Source: Salinisphaera sp963835375 (GTDB lineage: Bacteria > Pseudomonadota > Gammaproteobacteria > Nevskiales > Salinisphaeraceae). Taken from it: a DNA stretch of 64,000 bases. Of the stretch, positions 1 to 9,627 are shown one piece after another; the stretch's first letter is position 1; each line of letters starts with the position of its first letter. Where the stretch lies: assembly GCA_963835375.1 (NCBI GenBank), contig CAWIGB010000013.1, positions 186,001 to 250,000 on the forward strand, read 5' to 3'. Below the pieces are notes generated by a model that ran no database searches, had not been told where the DNA came from, and saw nothing but the letters and a program-made list of their open reading frames with translations. The translations under genes and the position numbers were made by a program.

Positions 1-662
1 TCTCGCAGATGCCATCCAGCGTCGCGGCCGGCGCGGCGACGAGTGATCGTTCGGAGATGAGATGCGCCGCGCTGCGCTTGCGGAGCCGCTGCCGTCTGTA
101 GGCGTCGTGGATGGCGTACCACGCCAGCGCCCATACCGTCGTCGAATCGAGCTCGGGCGTGGCGGCAATCGAGGCGAGCGCCGCTTCCTCTTCTCGATCG
201 AATTTCTCCGCGAGAACACGCCGAGCCGTGGTTTCATCAAGCACGCGAGGCGCGCGCGCGATGAAGCGCTCTACCGGTTCGTAGAACCAGAGCACGCGCG
301 CCGGCGAGAATCGCTCGATCAGCGTAGCGATCGAATCGGATTCACCGCCCGCGACGATGACCACCGACGGCGCCCGCGACTTGCCGATGACGCCGCGCAG
401 GACATCATCTCGACGCAGGCGGCCATCCTCAAAGACATCGAGGATCGCCGGCACGGTAGACGTCCGTATCGAAATTCGACTCCAACGCCTGCACAACCCG
501 CCCATTGGCGATGTCCGGTGTGCCCGCCAGAAAGACGACAACCGGCGTTTCATTGGCCGCGCGTCCGCCCCAGAGCCGTTGATACAGCCGCTTGCGAAGC
601 AGCAACCTCCGTCGACGTTTGCCGGCGGCGGTATCCAGCGTCGGCAAGTCGCTGTCGGTCAT
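1..662 (-). CDS. sulfotransferase-like protein, 3' end cut by window edge, frameshifted
   Basis: The ATG at 662 follows GGAG seven bases upstream. The first frame gives TPVVVFLAGTPDIANGRVVQ and then stops near 430. A one-base shift continues with SRAPSVVIVAGGESDSIATL, ERFSPARVLWFYEP and so on to the window edge. The order (beta strand, helix, then 'RFSPARVLWFYEPVERF') resembles bacterial sulfotransferase-fold proteins of capsule loci, where a phosphosulfate-binding loop (P-R-S-G-T) follows the first strand. Here that loop reads AGTPDIANG, so the binding residues are not recognisable. It may be a divergent or non-catalytic member. The gene is divergent from the methyltransferase at 838. The break is probably one extra base in CGATGTCTTTGAGG. 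The family call is inference from fold-like features. Confidence 0.45.
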
Positions 663-837
663 TCGATCACTCCAAGACGGCTTCGTGAGGTCGGCATTGT
701 AAAGCGTAATCCGCAAGCTCGCGCGCCGGCGCTCCACCCGTTATATATTCGCCCGTCTTTCACGTTATACACTGCGCGCCAAGGGATCTCTTATTGCTCT
801 GCAACAACGGCACACCGACCCGAAAAGGTAAACCCAA

Positions 838-1507
838 GTGCAACGCCATCGACTGAATCTTCGTGAACTTCGCCATACCTATACCGCCCAGCGCATCGCC
901 GATCATGTCATGGCGACGCTTAACACCGATGAATTACTCGCCATCCGCGACGAGGAGGTTTTGCAACCCGATCGGCGGTTGATCGACTTCAAGTATTTCA
1001 ACACGCGGCCGTGGATCGTCGAAAACATAAAGCGCGCACTGCGCCTCGGCTTACATGAATGCCGTGGTCGCCGCATTCTCGATATCGGTACTGGTTTCGG
1101 TTACTTCCCCTATATCTGCGAGTTCATGGAGCACAGACGCCGCCGCGCTGGATATTCCGGATCATCGTCTCTACGACCGCGTCATCGACGCGCTGAAAAT
1201 CAATCGAACCAAGCACACGGTCAATCCGTTCGAGCCGCTCCCCCGCCCTCAGCAGCCCTACGACTATGTGACTGCCTATCAGATCGCATTCAACCAGCCC
1301 GGCAAGGACACCCTCTGGGGCTCTTCCGAGTGGGCGTTTTTCATCGAAGACGTGTTGAACAATCAACTCACCTCGGGCGGCCGGCTTCATCTGGAACTCA
1401 ACTGGTCGTTTCGTATCGGGGCTTGGTACGACGCCGACACCAAACGTTTGTTTGACCGATATGACGCACGGCGTGCCGGCAACGAGATCGATATCTACAA
1501 GACGTGA
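838..1507 (+). CDS. class I SAM-dependent methyltransferase, frameshifted
   Basis: The proposed start is GTG at 838, eight bases after AAGG. The N-terminal frame contains RRILDIGTGFGYFPYICEFM, a clear SAM-binding motif I (D-x-G-x-G). Near base 1137 the frame must shift by one to continue as DAAALDIPDHRLYDRVIDAL and later GGRLHLELNW, ending in DIYKT at 1507. The reconstructed protein has about 222 residues, normal for a small Rossmann methyltransferase. The acceptor is unknown; the context suggests a sugar or glycan substrate. It is divergent from the sulfotransferase-like gene and convergent with the GT-C gene that ends at 1531. Confidence 0.6.
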
Positions 1508-1530
1508 CACGTTCATCGCACCCGCGCTTT

Positions 1531-3184
1531 TCAGTCGTGGGTGACCGTGCGATTGATCGCCGGCAGGTCAATTGACAGCGGGGGGCGTTTTTTCGGCAAC
1601 TTGGCCAGGTTTCGATAGACCGTGATCGAGCGTTCGGGCGCATTGAAATTCGCCTGCATCCGATAATGGGCCACAGGCTTGAATTGAGCCGAGTGCAAGA
1701 CGTGCTTGCAACCGCTTCATCTCGGTTAGATCGGTCCAGAAACCGTCCTGCGCCACAACATACGATGTCTTCTGTCGGGTCAGTTCCTTTGCGATCTGTG
1801 CCTCGGTCAGATTCTTCTGCTTCACGCCCGCCGACCGACGAATAGCAATCGTAAGCAGAAGTTTGTCGGCGCGTATCGTGTGCAGATCAGGCCGGCCCCC
1901 GATGGCCCGCATGGCGAATATGAATGCGCCGTCACGATATCCCGAAAAGACGACATTGGAATCGCGCGGCGCTTCGCGGGCCACATCCCTGACGATGCGC
2001 GCATAGCCCTTCACATACAACGGCGGGTGTTCGATCCACGTGATCGTCAGCGTCGCCACTGCGACTGCCGCGGTGACCAACCAACCCCATATGGCTCGTC
2101 GCGCGGGAAGCAGCGCGTGAATCCCCCCGACCGCAATAACGACCAGCGCCGGCAGCACCGGAATGAAGAAACGCTCGTCCTTGAGGTCGATGGCCGAGAA
2201 GAACACATAACCAACGATCGCCCAACCCGCGATAAGGCCCCAGGCAGCCTGCATGCCCCGCCGCTGACGCGTCCACGCCACCAGCCCGGCCGCAGATCCG
2301 GCGACAAACACCACGGTCATCGGCCAGCCGACCATAGCCGGGAGGCGACGCGGATACCATAGCCAATTGGCCAGTGATAACCGAGAGGCCGGCGCGCCGG
2401 CGGCATTCGCCGCCGATTGCACATTGGTCTGACCGAAATGCAATGTCAGCCATGCGAGCGGCAACAAGCCCAGTATCATGAGCGCCACAACGCTCCAGTG
2501 CCGCCGGGATTGCCATACAAAGCGGCCATCGATGGCGACCAGCGCAATCGCGAAGACGGGCAACACGAAACAGACTGTCAGCTTGAGCCATACGGCGGCC
2601 AGCACCGCGAGCGCACTGGCGTATAGCAGCCAGGACCTTCGGTGTTCGCTGTACTCCAGAAAGAAAGCGACGCCCCAGACCAGCATGGCCGTCGCGGGCA
2701 CGTCGGTCATGACCTGGCGCCCCCAGAAGGCGATATCAGGCAACGCACCGACGGCCGCTGCCGCAATCGCGCCGGCTACAAACCCCATGAGCGGGCGACT
2801 CACGCGGAAAACGCCCAGCAGTAACGCGAAATAGAACAGTGCGTTCACCACTACCGCGCTGAACTGGGAAATGCCGAGGATTGCATACGCCACGGCGAGT
2901 ATCGCCGGGTAAAGCGGCGGGTAGAAAAGAATCGTCAGCGCCGGATATTGAGCGTAGTAATTGTAGGCCCACTGGACCGGATCGTTGATCGGAAAATCGC
3001 GAACGAGATCCAAAATGAAGGCGCCATTCAACGCATGCCGCGGCGCATCCGAGTAGAAAAACTGATAATCCAGCGGAACCGAACCGAAGGCAATAATCAC
3101 AACCGCCGCACAAACCAGGACAAGTAAGGCGCGGGCTCGCCAGGACGGCTGCTGCGGGGCGTGCGCTTCGAACCTTCGCCGCAT
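1531..3184 (-). CDS. GT-C fold membrane glycosyltransferase (family 39/ArnT-like), frameshifted near 3' end
   Basis: This multi-pass inner-membrane protein of about 550 residues has its first periplasmic loop (FFYSDAPRHALNG) after one membrane helix. It carries about ten further hydrophobic segments and a soluble tail with GYRDGAFIF, the architecture of dolichyl/undecaprenyl-phosphate-sugar dependent transferases. The ATG at 3184 overlaps the flippase stop (TGATG), so the two genes are coupled; a GTG one codon earlier is an alternative. The original frame would end at 1568 with a poor tail. Shifting by one base near 1717 gives CKHVLHSAQFKPVAHYRMQA and a natural end, AINRTVTHD, at 1531. It probably adds a sugar to a lipid-linked glycan on the periplasmic face. 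Confidence 0.65.
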
Positions 3185-4698
3185 CACGACGCGCGAACTC
3201 CCCGGATCCCGGGGATCAGCCGGTGGACTACCAGACTGCGGATTTCCTGCCAGATAGGATGATCAAGCCACCATGCGCCGGCCAGCCCGCCGATGATCAA
3301 CACGCATCCCCCACTGACCAAAGGACCCAATATGTGATCAGGCGTAGGCGCAAAGAACAGGTGCAAGACAACAGGCGGGATGAGCGCGAACAGCGCCAGC
3401 CCTAAACTGGGCACGACAGCATGCATATAGTCACGGAACGTTATATCCGTATACATGATCAAGCCAACGAACACGCCGGCTACCGCAATTGCCGTGGCCG
3501 GCACGAGCGCTACAGCCACTGCCGTGATACTTATGAATGCGCCCGCGCTAAGTGCGCCAACCGTCAAGATTTGCCATGCCGTCATCCATAAAGTGGCCAG
3601 GCCCACGCGCCCTACTGCGGTCAGCAGGTTCTGATACTGCAGCACAAGCAGCGACAGAGCGGACGCCATCGCCAAATACCGCAAGATTGGTGCGGCCGCA
3701 TCCCATTGATCGCCAAAAAAAACGCGGATGATCGGAAACGACATCAGCGAAGCGAAACCGAGGAATGGCCACCCTACGCCAGTGATGTAAGTAATCGAAC
3801 GCAAGAACAACGAGGATGCGCTTCCTCCGTCACGATGTTGTTGTGAAAACGCCGAGTAGGAAACGGCACTGATGGCGCCGCTCAGATTTTCGTTGAACAT
3901 TCGCACGAGGCCATAACCACGGCTGAACATACCGACCTGCGCAAAACCGAGGAGCCGGCCGATCACGAAATCCGGCGCCCCTTCGCCCAGTTGCGTCATG
4001 ATCGTTCCAAAGGTTTTCTTGCTGCCGAATTCCAGCACAGGCCGCCATTGCTTCAACCCGATACCTCGAATGCGATGGTGCCGTCCCCAATAGAGACATC
4101 CCAGGACGGTCGTTACCATCCCGGCCACCGCACCCCATGCCGGGCTGTAGTAACCCCAGCCGTACCAGGCCAGCGAAATGGTGACCACATTCTGCACGAC
4201 GAGTTCAGTCGTATTGATCTTGTATCGAATACCGAACTGCATATCTCGAACGAGCAGAGCGCTCGTTGTCGATCCTATGGGCAGCAGTAGATAGGTGATC
4301 GACAAGATGCGCAGTACGTTGCCGAGACCGTCTTCGTTGAAAAAATCGGCGATCAGCGGGCTGGCCAGGAAGATAGCGGCAGCCAGAGTCCAAGCGATAA
4401 CGAGTGTGACGGTGAACGCCGAACGCGTCGTATCGCGATCCAGTGTCTTCACCTGAACCAGGTATTCCGTGGTCCCGAAATCCCTCAGCATGTGCACCAG
4501 ATTCACAAAAGCTACTGCGACTGAATAAACCCCGACCTGCGCCGGCGTCAGCAGCCGGCTCAGAATCATGATGGAGGGGAATGTGATCAGGAAATCCGTG
4601 TACTGCTGGGCGCCTGAGAACATCAGCGCCACGCGTATGGAGGCGGGCTTAGGCTTGTCTCCCGGCAACCCGGCTCCGCGTCGGCGAAAAAAACGCAT
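3184..4698 (-). CDS. Wzx-type polysaccharide flippase (MOP/MVF superfamily)
   Basis: The protein has about 504 residues with roughly 12-14 hydrophobic segments. The N-terminal region (SGAQQYTDFLITFPSIMILS, then LLTPAQVGVYSVAVAFVNL) is typical of the LPS/teichuronic-acid flippase group (WzxC/TuaB-like). It is inferred to move undecaprenyl-linked repeat units across the inner membrane. The ATG at 4698 begins MRFFRRRGAG; a GTG at 4731 is an alternative and neither has a strong ribosome-binding site. It precedes, and is translationally coupled to, the GT-C glycosyltransferase. It is a plausible flippase for glycans made by the family-2 transferases at 7-11 kb, since the XrtA operon encodes no obvious flippase of its own. 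Confidence 0.8.
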   Translation of the reverse strand: MRFFRRRGAGLPGDKPKPASIRVALMFSGAQQYTDFLITFPSIMILSRLLTPAQVGVYSVAVAFVNLVHMLRDFGTTEYLVQVKTLDRDTTRSAFTVTLVIAWTLAAAIFLASPLIADFFNEDGLGNVLRILSITYLLLPIGSTTSALLVRDMQFGIRYKINTTELVVQNVVTISLAWYGWGYYSPAWGAVAGMVTTVLGCLYWGRHHRIRGIGLKQWRPVLEFGSKKTFGTIMTQLGEGAPDFVIGRLLGFAQVGMFSRGYGLVRMFNENLSGAISAVSYSAFSQQHRDGGSASSLFLRSITYITGVGWPFLGFASLMSFPIIRVFFGDQWDAAAPILRYLAMASALSLLVLQYQNLLTAVGRVGLATLWMTAWQILTVGALSAGAFISITAVAVALVPATAIAVAGVFVGLIMYTDITFRDYMHAVVPSLGLALFALIPPVVLHLFFAPTPDHILGPLVSGGCVLIIGGLAGAWWLDHPIWQEIRSLVVHRLIPGIRGVRAS

Positions 4699-4869
4699 CG
4701 GCAACTCGATCGATTTCCAACTGGGTATCACGGCGTCGCCGCCGTGGTCGCAAGTTCGCGCCGACCCATCTTTGCCTTCTACGCGTGACCACGTCGGCGC
4801 GCATGGATCGCTTCACTCCCGCACACGATTCAGTCAGGTCATGCGGATGTGGTCTACAGAAGCCATCAT

Positions 4870-7062
4870 TTACGACCCGTCGCCAATATGCGTCGGTACT
4901 ACGGCGAACTGTGGCGCATGACGATAATCCGGTCTTACTGGACGCGTCATGAACCAGTGCCAGCTACGACGCCCCTTATCTCCGGCGGAAGCGACCGCTG
5001 CAGCCAGACCGATTTGGAAATTCGCCACAAAACCGGTATCAGAATCCGGGAAGTCCACCATTGTACCCGGGGGGTAATTATAGTCATCGATGTGATGGTC
5101 TTTTTTCAGGGCCGCGTTCAGGCGCTTAGGATCACAGCCTGCCGATAACAGTTCCGGAAAGGTCTTGCGATACACCGTGGCAAAGTCGGTGTAAAAAGCC
5201 GAATGGGCGGAATCGCGCACACGCAGCGTGTAATTGCTGGCCAGCTCAGGGCAAAAGCCCTTTGTATTGAGCGTACCCAGCTGAAATTGGCCGAAGTAAT
5301 CGCGCATTCGTCCCGCACCGGCGAAACCGAGATCGTAAAGGTTTCCCGTAGCCCAGGTAAAAAAGGACAGCTGCCACGGCGACATGGACGTATCATGATT
5401 CGGGCCTGAAAGCGGATAGACAACGGACATACCGCTATTGTTCAGCCCGAGCGCGTTTGCCTTGGGGTTGTCCGCGTAGCGTTTGTTGTACCACTCGATA
5501 TTATTGGCAACGACCCGGTTGAAATACGACTTGAGCGGGGCGTCATCCGGCAGCAGATAAGCCGCATCGCCCAAGGTTCTCAGATCCCAAGCCTGTGACC
5601 GCACCTGCTGAGTGTAGACCAACCCTTTACGAAATCCGCGGTATTCCGGATTCTGCAACACAAGCAGCCAATTCGCCCAGAGATTCAGCTCCTGCTCGTA
5701 GTACCAGTCGCCGGTCACCGCATACGCGATGTAAGCGGGCGCTCCGTGATGCGCCGCCTCGGCCTCAAGTGGCAGTGCACAGTCGGCTTTACAAGCGGGC
5801 AGCCGATCATCGGCATGAGGGGCGACCGGGCATCGGGATATCTCCCCCGCCCGCAGCGTGGTCGCGCAAGGATGGGCAGTCAAAGACAGGGCTCGGGCGT
5901 CGTCGCCTTGATCACGGAAGTGCGTGCTGTAGGCCCCGAGCGCGTCACTGTCGGCGAGCATCCACCGATACGCGCGATAGTCATTCGGATTGACGATATA
6001 GGCCGTACTCCATTGTGGCAACGGCCCGATCTGCGGCTGGGCACCCGTGGCTTCCATGCGCGGCATCACATCGCAATGATCCATCGGCGCGCAGTTCTGA
6101 CGAACCTGCGACAGCATATCGTTCGACAGTGCGATCGGCTGATAGCTCGGTATCGCTGCGGTATCTTGAAGATATCGACCATTGAGGGCAGCGAACCAAT
6201 GGGGTGAATGATATTGTCCGAACCACAGGACATGGTGCCAGCGGGCGTGCTGATAGTGCGTCACGTGCTCCACATCAAACGCTGGCGCACCCGGCACACT
6301 AATCGCCGCCGAATAATGCAAATTGTGCGGGTTGTCCGCGTAAGACCAACTGTTTTCGACGATCGTGTCGACACGGACTGTCTTGACGGGCGAAGGGCCG
6401 TACGCCCTGATCGCAAAAAAGACCATGAGATGCGGATCCGCGCCACCATGAGAGCTTTCGGGCGGCGCGCCAACAATCCATTCGCTGGCCAGCGGCCCGC
6501 GCATCCACTGCTGGCAATAAACTTTGGTTTGCTCACATCCGCCGTCGTTCGCCACTTCTTGGAGCAGTTCGCGCGCACTGAGGTGTCGCTGCCCATCCTC
6601 GCTGACAAAACGGGCCTCGTCATCGAAACCACTGCTCAACACGTCGTCGAGCGTAAGCGGAGAACCGTTGGTTCCTGCCGGAGTGGCCGTCAGCATCAAT
6701 GACTCACTGCGATTGATGCCACAAGGCGCCGATACGGTGATCAGAGCATGCCGGATCGAGCCGTCAGCGTTGCGCGCCTTCACATCGGTCTGAGTTGGCA
6801 AGTCGCGGTCACCAGCGTGCACCTCAAGCACATCGCCTTTGGGCACATCGCCGTCACGAAACGGCTGCCCGAAGGTGATGGGTGCACTACCCTGACAACC
6901 CTTGTCGAGGTGCGCCAGCCGAAGACTCACGACCGGATGTCCGGTTGCCGCCCAAGCGATTGTGCCGTCGCCGATACTCAAAACGAATAACGCTAACGCA
7001 CTTAGAAAACACGCACGCCAAACGCCGTTCGCTCCGTACCAACCGGCTTGCGCTTTCTGCAT
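4870..7062 (-). CDS. large secreted protein of unknown function, possible polysaccharide lyase-like (paralogue A)
   Basis: The ATG at 7062 is preceded by GAGGA at five bases, so I prefer it to the upstream ATG at 7074. About 730 residues: signal peptide (CFLSALALFVLSIGDG, cleavage after AWA), an N-terminal beta-rich domain (ITFGQPFRDGDVPKGDVLEV ... NADGSIRHALITVSAP), then a long alpha-rich domain. The N-terminal motif order resembles the RIFT-barrel domain of exo-rhamnogalacturonan lyase (YetA/PcRGLX) proteins, but this is by eye. A paralogue lies at 43686-45323, sharing RWH-VLW, ATGAQ-IGPLP, VTGD-YY, NPEYR, PWQ-FFTWA, VRDS and a final FAVVP. Exported location and position in a glycan locus suggest action on the polysaccharide; no catalytic residues are claimed. 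Confidence 0.6.
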   Translation of the reverse strand: MQKAQAGWYGANGVWRACFLSALALFVLSIGDGTIAWAATGHPVVSLRLAHLDKGCQGSAPITFGQPFRDGDVPKGDVLEVHAGDRDLPTQTDVKARNADGSIRHALITVSAPCGINRSESLMLTATPAGTNGSPLTLDDVLSSGFDDEARFVSEDGQRHLSARELLQEVANDGGCEQTKVYCQQWMRGPLASEWIVGAPPESSHGGADPHLMVFFAIRAYGPSPVKTVRVDTIVENSWSYADNPHNLHYSAAISVPGAPAFDVEHVTHYQHARWHHVLWFGQYHSPHWFAALNGRYLQDTAAIPSYQPIALSNDMLSQVRQNCAPMDHCDVMPRMEATGAQPQIGPLPQWSTAYIVNPNDYRAYRWMLADSDALGAYSTHFRDQGDDARALSLTAHPCATTLRAGEISRCPVAPHADDRLPACKADCALPLEAEAAHHGAPAYIAYAVTGDWYYEQELNLWANWLLVLQNPEYRGFRKGLVYTQQVRSQAWDLRTLGDAAYLLPDDAPLKSYFNRVVANNIEWYNKRYADNPKANALGLNNSGMSVVYPLSGPNHDTSMSPWQLSFFTWATGNLYDLGFAGAGRMRDYFGQFQLGTLNTKGFCPELASNYTLRVRDSAHSAFYTDFATVYRKTFPELLSAGCDPKRLNAALKKDHHIDDYNYPPGTMVDFPDSDTGFVANFQIGLAAAVASAGDKGRRSWHWFMTRPVRPDYRHAPQFAVVPTHIGDGS

Positions 7063-7190
7063 GACATTCCTCATTGAAATGGGTGATGCAAGTAATCGAC
7101 AAAGGATTACATTCTGCCTGAAATCGCTACGAAAGCCGATGTATCTTGATAGACTCTAGCGCGACTGAAAAATCGGAGTGACCGAAAAAT

Positions 7191-7244
7191 GTGGACACGT
7201 TTTGAGCAAGCGCTCTCGTGAAAAAGATCTAAAAGCGATCAGCC
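7191..7244 (+). repeat. leader repeat, copy 1 of 2, before glycosyltransferase gene
   Basis: GTGGACACGTTTTGAGC followed by AGCGCTCTC directly precedes the ATG at 7245. It aligns with 8304-8354 (GTGGGCACACTTTGAGC, GAGAGCTCTC), which precedes the ATG at 8355. The similarity runs into the coding sequence (ATGAGTTC, then CTATTGTCATAAG). The duplication therefore included the leader. Confidence 0.7.
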
Positions 7245-8240
7245 ATGAGTTCTGAGCCTATTGTCATAAGTGTCGTCGTGACCGCTTATAACGTCGCTGA
7301 TTATATCGAGCCGTGCCTGGCATCCCTGCTCGTACCCGAGGCTACGCAGTGCGAGATCATCGTGGTCGATGACGGCTCCACCGATGCGACGCCGAAACTA
7401 GCCACCCTACATCATGACCCGCGCTTGCGCCTCATTAGGCAGACCAATGGGGGGCCGGGAAGCGCCCGCAATACTGGTCTGGATGCTGCCCGGGGCGACT
7501 ACATCCTGTTCGTCGACGGCGATGACTGGGTTCAGCCCGATCTCATCCCGCAATGCCTCGCCCATGTCCGGCAATATCCAGACGCCGATCTGTTCGTTTT
7601 TGATTATGCGGATATTACGGCCAATGGCCGTATATATCGGTCGTCCGGTGTCACTTTCTGGGATGCTAAGAACGCCGCTTGGAATAAGCTTTATTCGCGC
7701 CGGCTCATCGACGGTGACCGTTTCGACGAGGATATCTGGTACGAGGATCTCGCGATTGTGCGACCTTGGGTTGCACGTGCCGGAAAAGTGGTGCGTATCG
7801 ACACGGCACTATATAACTACCGCTTCACACGCCCCGGCTCCATCATGAATTCCCATGACGTCCAACGTTTTCTCGACCTGGTCGTGGCTGGCAACCGCTG
7901 CGTCGACCGCATCGAGACTGATGCCATGCAGAGCCATGGCGCAAGACTCATCGCCCCCCTCGGCACTAATTGGAAATCACGCCTTTACACGGACGAAATA
8001 TTCATCCCGGGTATTATCGAATGGAGCCGAAAAATCACCAATCCGCGGCTGCGTCGGCAGTATGCACGTCGATTTCATGGCAGCTATCCCTGACAAACAT
8101 ACAATCGATATCCACGCCATCCGGCGCTACTACGGTCGGCAAATCGCCGCCGCGAGTCTCTGCTATCTTCAGGTGCCTATCTGGTCGGCGACACCTTGCT
8201 GCATCGGTTCGGGGGAACAAACCGGGGATCGGAGACGTAG
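7245..8240 (+). CDS. family 2 glycosyltransferase, copy 1 of tandem duplication, two 3' frameshifts
   Basis: The protein starts MSSEPIVISVVVTAYNVADY. It has the GT-A nucleotide-binding motif VDDGSTDAT (from about residue 41), the metal-binding VDGDDW (about 90-95) and an acidic YEDLAIVRPW motif. It transfers a sugar from a nucleotide sugar in the cytoplasm; donor and acceptor are unknown. The open frame ends early at 8093. Aligning with the intact copy at 8355 shows two one-base breaks: near 8075 the sequence should continue MAAIPDKHTIDIHAIRRYYG, and near 8172 SGAYLVGDTLLHRFGG, ending at 8240. Both copies match closely in DNA, including the leader, so the duplication is recent. Confidence 0.8.
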
Positions 8241-8285
8241 ACGTAATCCCAGTGGAAAAGACACGCCAGCCCCGGCCAGCGCCCC

Positions 8286-8301
8286 AAAGTGTGCACACTT
8301 T
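8286..8301. promoter_or_regulatory. 16-bp perfect palindrome and adjacent direct repeat upstream of glycosyltransferase copy 2
   Basis: AAAGTGTGCACACTTT is a perfect 16-base inverted repeat. Its right half is repeated 15 bases on: GCACACTTTAAG at 8293-8304 and GCACACTTTGAG at 8308-8319. A second palindrome, GAGAGCTCTC, lies at 8321-8330. Within 8307-8320, GG-N10-GC spacing with GGCAC is compatible with a weak sigma-54 promoter, but copy 1 lacks this spacing. I read the region as a possible operator; function is inferred. Confidence 0.35.
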
Positions 8302-8303
8302 AA

Positions 8304-8354
8304 GTGGGCACACTTTGAGCGAGAGCTCTCACAACAGACTAGAAGTGACCATCC
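8304..8354 (+). repeat. leader repeat, copy 2 of 2
   Basis: This is the counterpart of 7191-7244. GTGGGCACACTTTGAGC and GAGAGCTCTC precede the second duplicated glycosyltransferase start. It marks the left edge of the second duplication unit. Confidence 0.7.
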
Positions 8355-9368
8355 ATGAGTTCCGAGCCTATTGTCATAAGCGTCATCGTACCGGCTTATA
8401 ATATCGCCGATTATATCGGGCCGTGCCTGACATCCCTGCTCGTACCCGAGGCGACCCACTGCGAGATCATCGTGGTCGACGACGGCTCCACCGATGCAAC
8501 GTCGGAAGTGATTGCCGGCTACCACGATCCACGTCTGCGCATCATCCAGCAGACCAACGGCGGCCTCGGTAACGCCCGCAATACCGGTCTCGAAGCTGCC
8601 CGGGGTGACTACATCCTGTTCGTCGATGGCGATGACTGGGCTCAGCCCGATCTCATTCCACAGTGCCTTGCCCATATCCGAAAACATCCGGACGCCGATC
8701 TGTTCGTTTTTGATTACGTCGACATTATGGAGCACGGCACTAAGGATCGAGTCTGTGGCAAGAACTTTTGGGATGCTAAGAGCTCGGCATGCAACAAGCT
8801 TTTCCAGAGAGCACTGATCGGCGACGATCGTTTCGACGAAGACATTCTGTATGAGGATCTTGCGATCGTGCGGCCCTGGGTTGCGCGTGCAAAAAAAATA
8901 GTGCGTATAGACGCCGTATTATACAACTATCGCGTCACGCGCCCCGGCTCCATCATGAATTCACATGATGCACAAAAATTGCTCGACTTGCCGCTGGCGA
9001 TCAATAGATGTGTGACAAGAATTGAGGCAGACGCGAATAGATGGGAAGAGGAAACGCCTGCCGAACGGCTTGGGCCAGACTGGAAGACACGTCTTTATAC
9101 CGTAGAGGCCTTCATCCAAGGCGTCATCAACCGAGGCCAGGCGATTCCGGAGCGCGGTATCCGGACGGAATACGTCAAACAGTTCTTCGAACGGCTCGAC
9201 GAAGCAGAAAACATCGACACCCAAATCGTCCGGCAGCATTACGGCCTTCTGGTTGCCGTCGCCAGCCGATGCCACTTGGCGGGGGCGCATGCCATCGGCG
9301 ACCTGCTCTTGCACGGACTCGGCGAAATCAAACGCGAGGTCCAAAGCAGGCTTCTGTTTAGCTCATAA
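8355..9368 (+). CDS. family 2 glycosyltransferase, intact copy 2
   Basis: This 337-residue GT-A glycosyltransferase has VDDGSTDAT at residues 41-49, VDGDDW at 90-95 and YEDLAIVRPW from 166. The C-terminal third (FIQGVINRGQ ... HAIGDLLLHGLGEIKREVQS) is alpha-helical and shared by all four transferases of this block, so it probably defines a subfamily. It is the best template for judging the frameshifts in copies 1 and 3. About 260 bases without a gene follow. No membrane segment is visible, so it is a cytoplasmic or peripheral enzyme. The sugar specificity cannot be read. Confidence 0.85.
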   Translation: MSSEPIVISVIVPAYNIADYIGPCLTSLLVPEATHCEIIVVDDGSTDATSEVIAGYHDPRLRIIQQTNGGLGNARNTGLEAARGDYILFVDGDDWAQPDLIPQCLAHIRKHPDADLFVFDYVDIMEHGTKDRVCGKNFWDAKSSACNKLFQRALIGDDRFDEDILYEDLAIVRPWVARAKKIVRIDAVLYNYRVTRPGSIMNSHDAQKLLDLPLAINRCVTRIEADANRWEEETPAERLGPDWKTRLYTVEAFIQGVINRGQAIPERGIRTEYVKQFFERLDEAENIDTQIVRQHYGLLVAVASRCHLAGAHAIGDLLLHGLGEIKREVQSRLLFSS

Positions 9369-9627
9369 AACGACGGACGCGGCACGAGGGAACCGCGTCG
9401 CGTCAAAAAGGACTCATACTAAGCAAGGCAAACTGCCAGTACTTACTTGTACTACAGCGCGATTTTTCAGCGTACTGCCCTAGCCCTACTCCACGACCAT
9501 GCCTTGCTCACTTTCTGCGAGCCTTGGTCACGAGACGACCACGTATCAAACGCCCTGCGATAGAATATCAGCGCTGCCCGAGCAATGAACCGACGGATAA
9601 TTACATGGCCGCACGGAGATCTTGATC

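Noticed and set aside
9373..9397. GC-rich inverted repeat after glycosyltransferase copy 2
   Set aside because: GACGCGG and CCGCGTC can pair, but no T-run follows on either strand, so I do not call a terminator.
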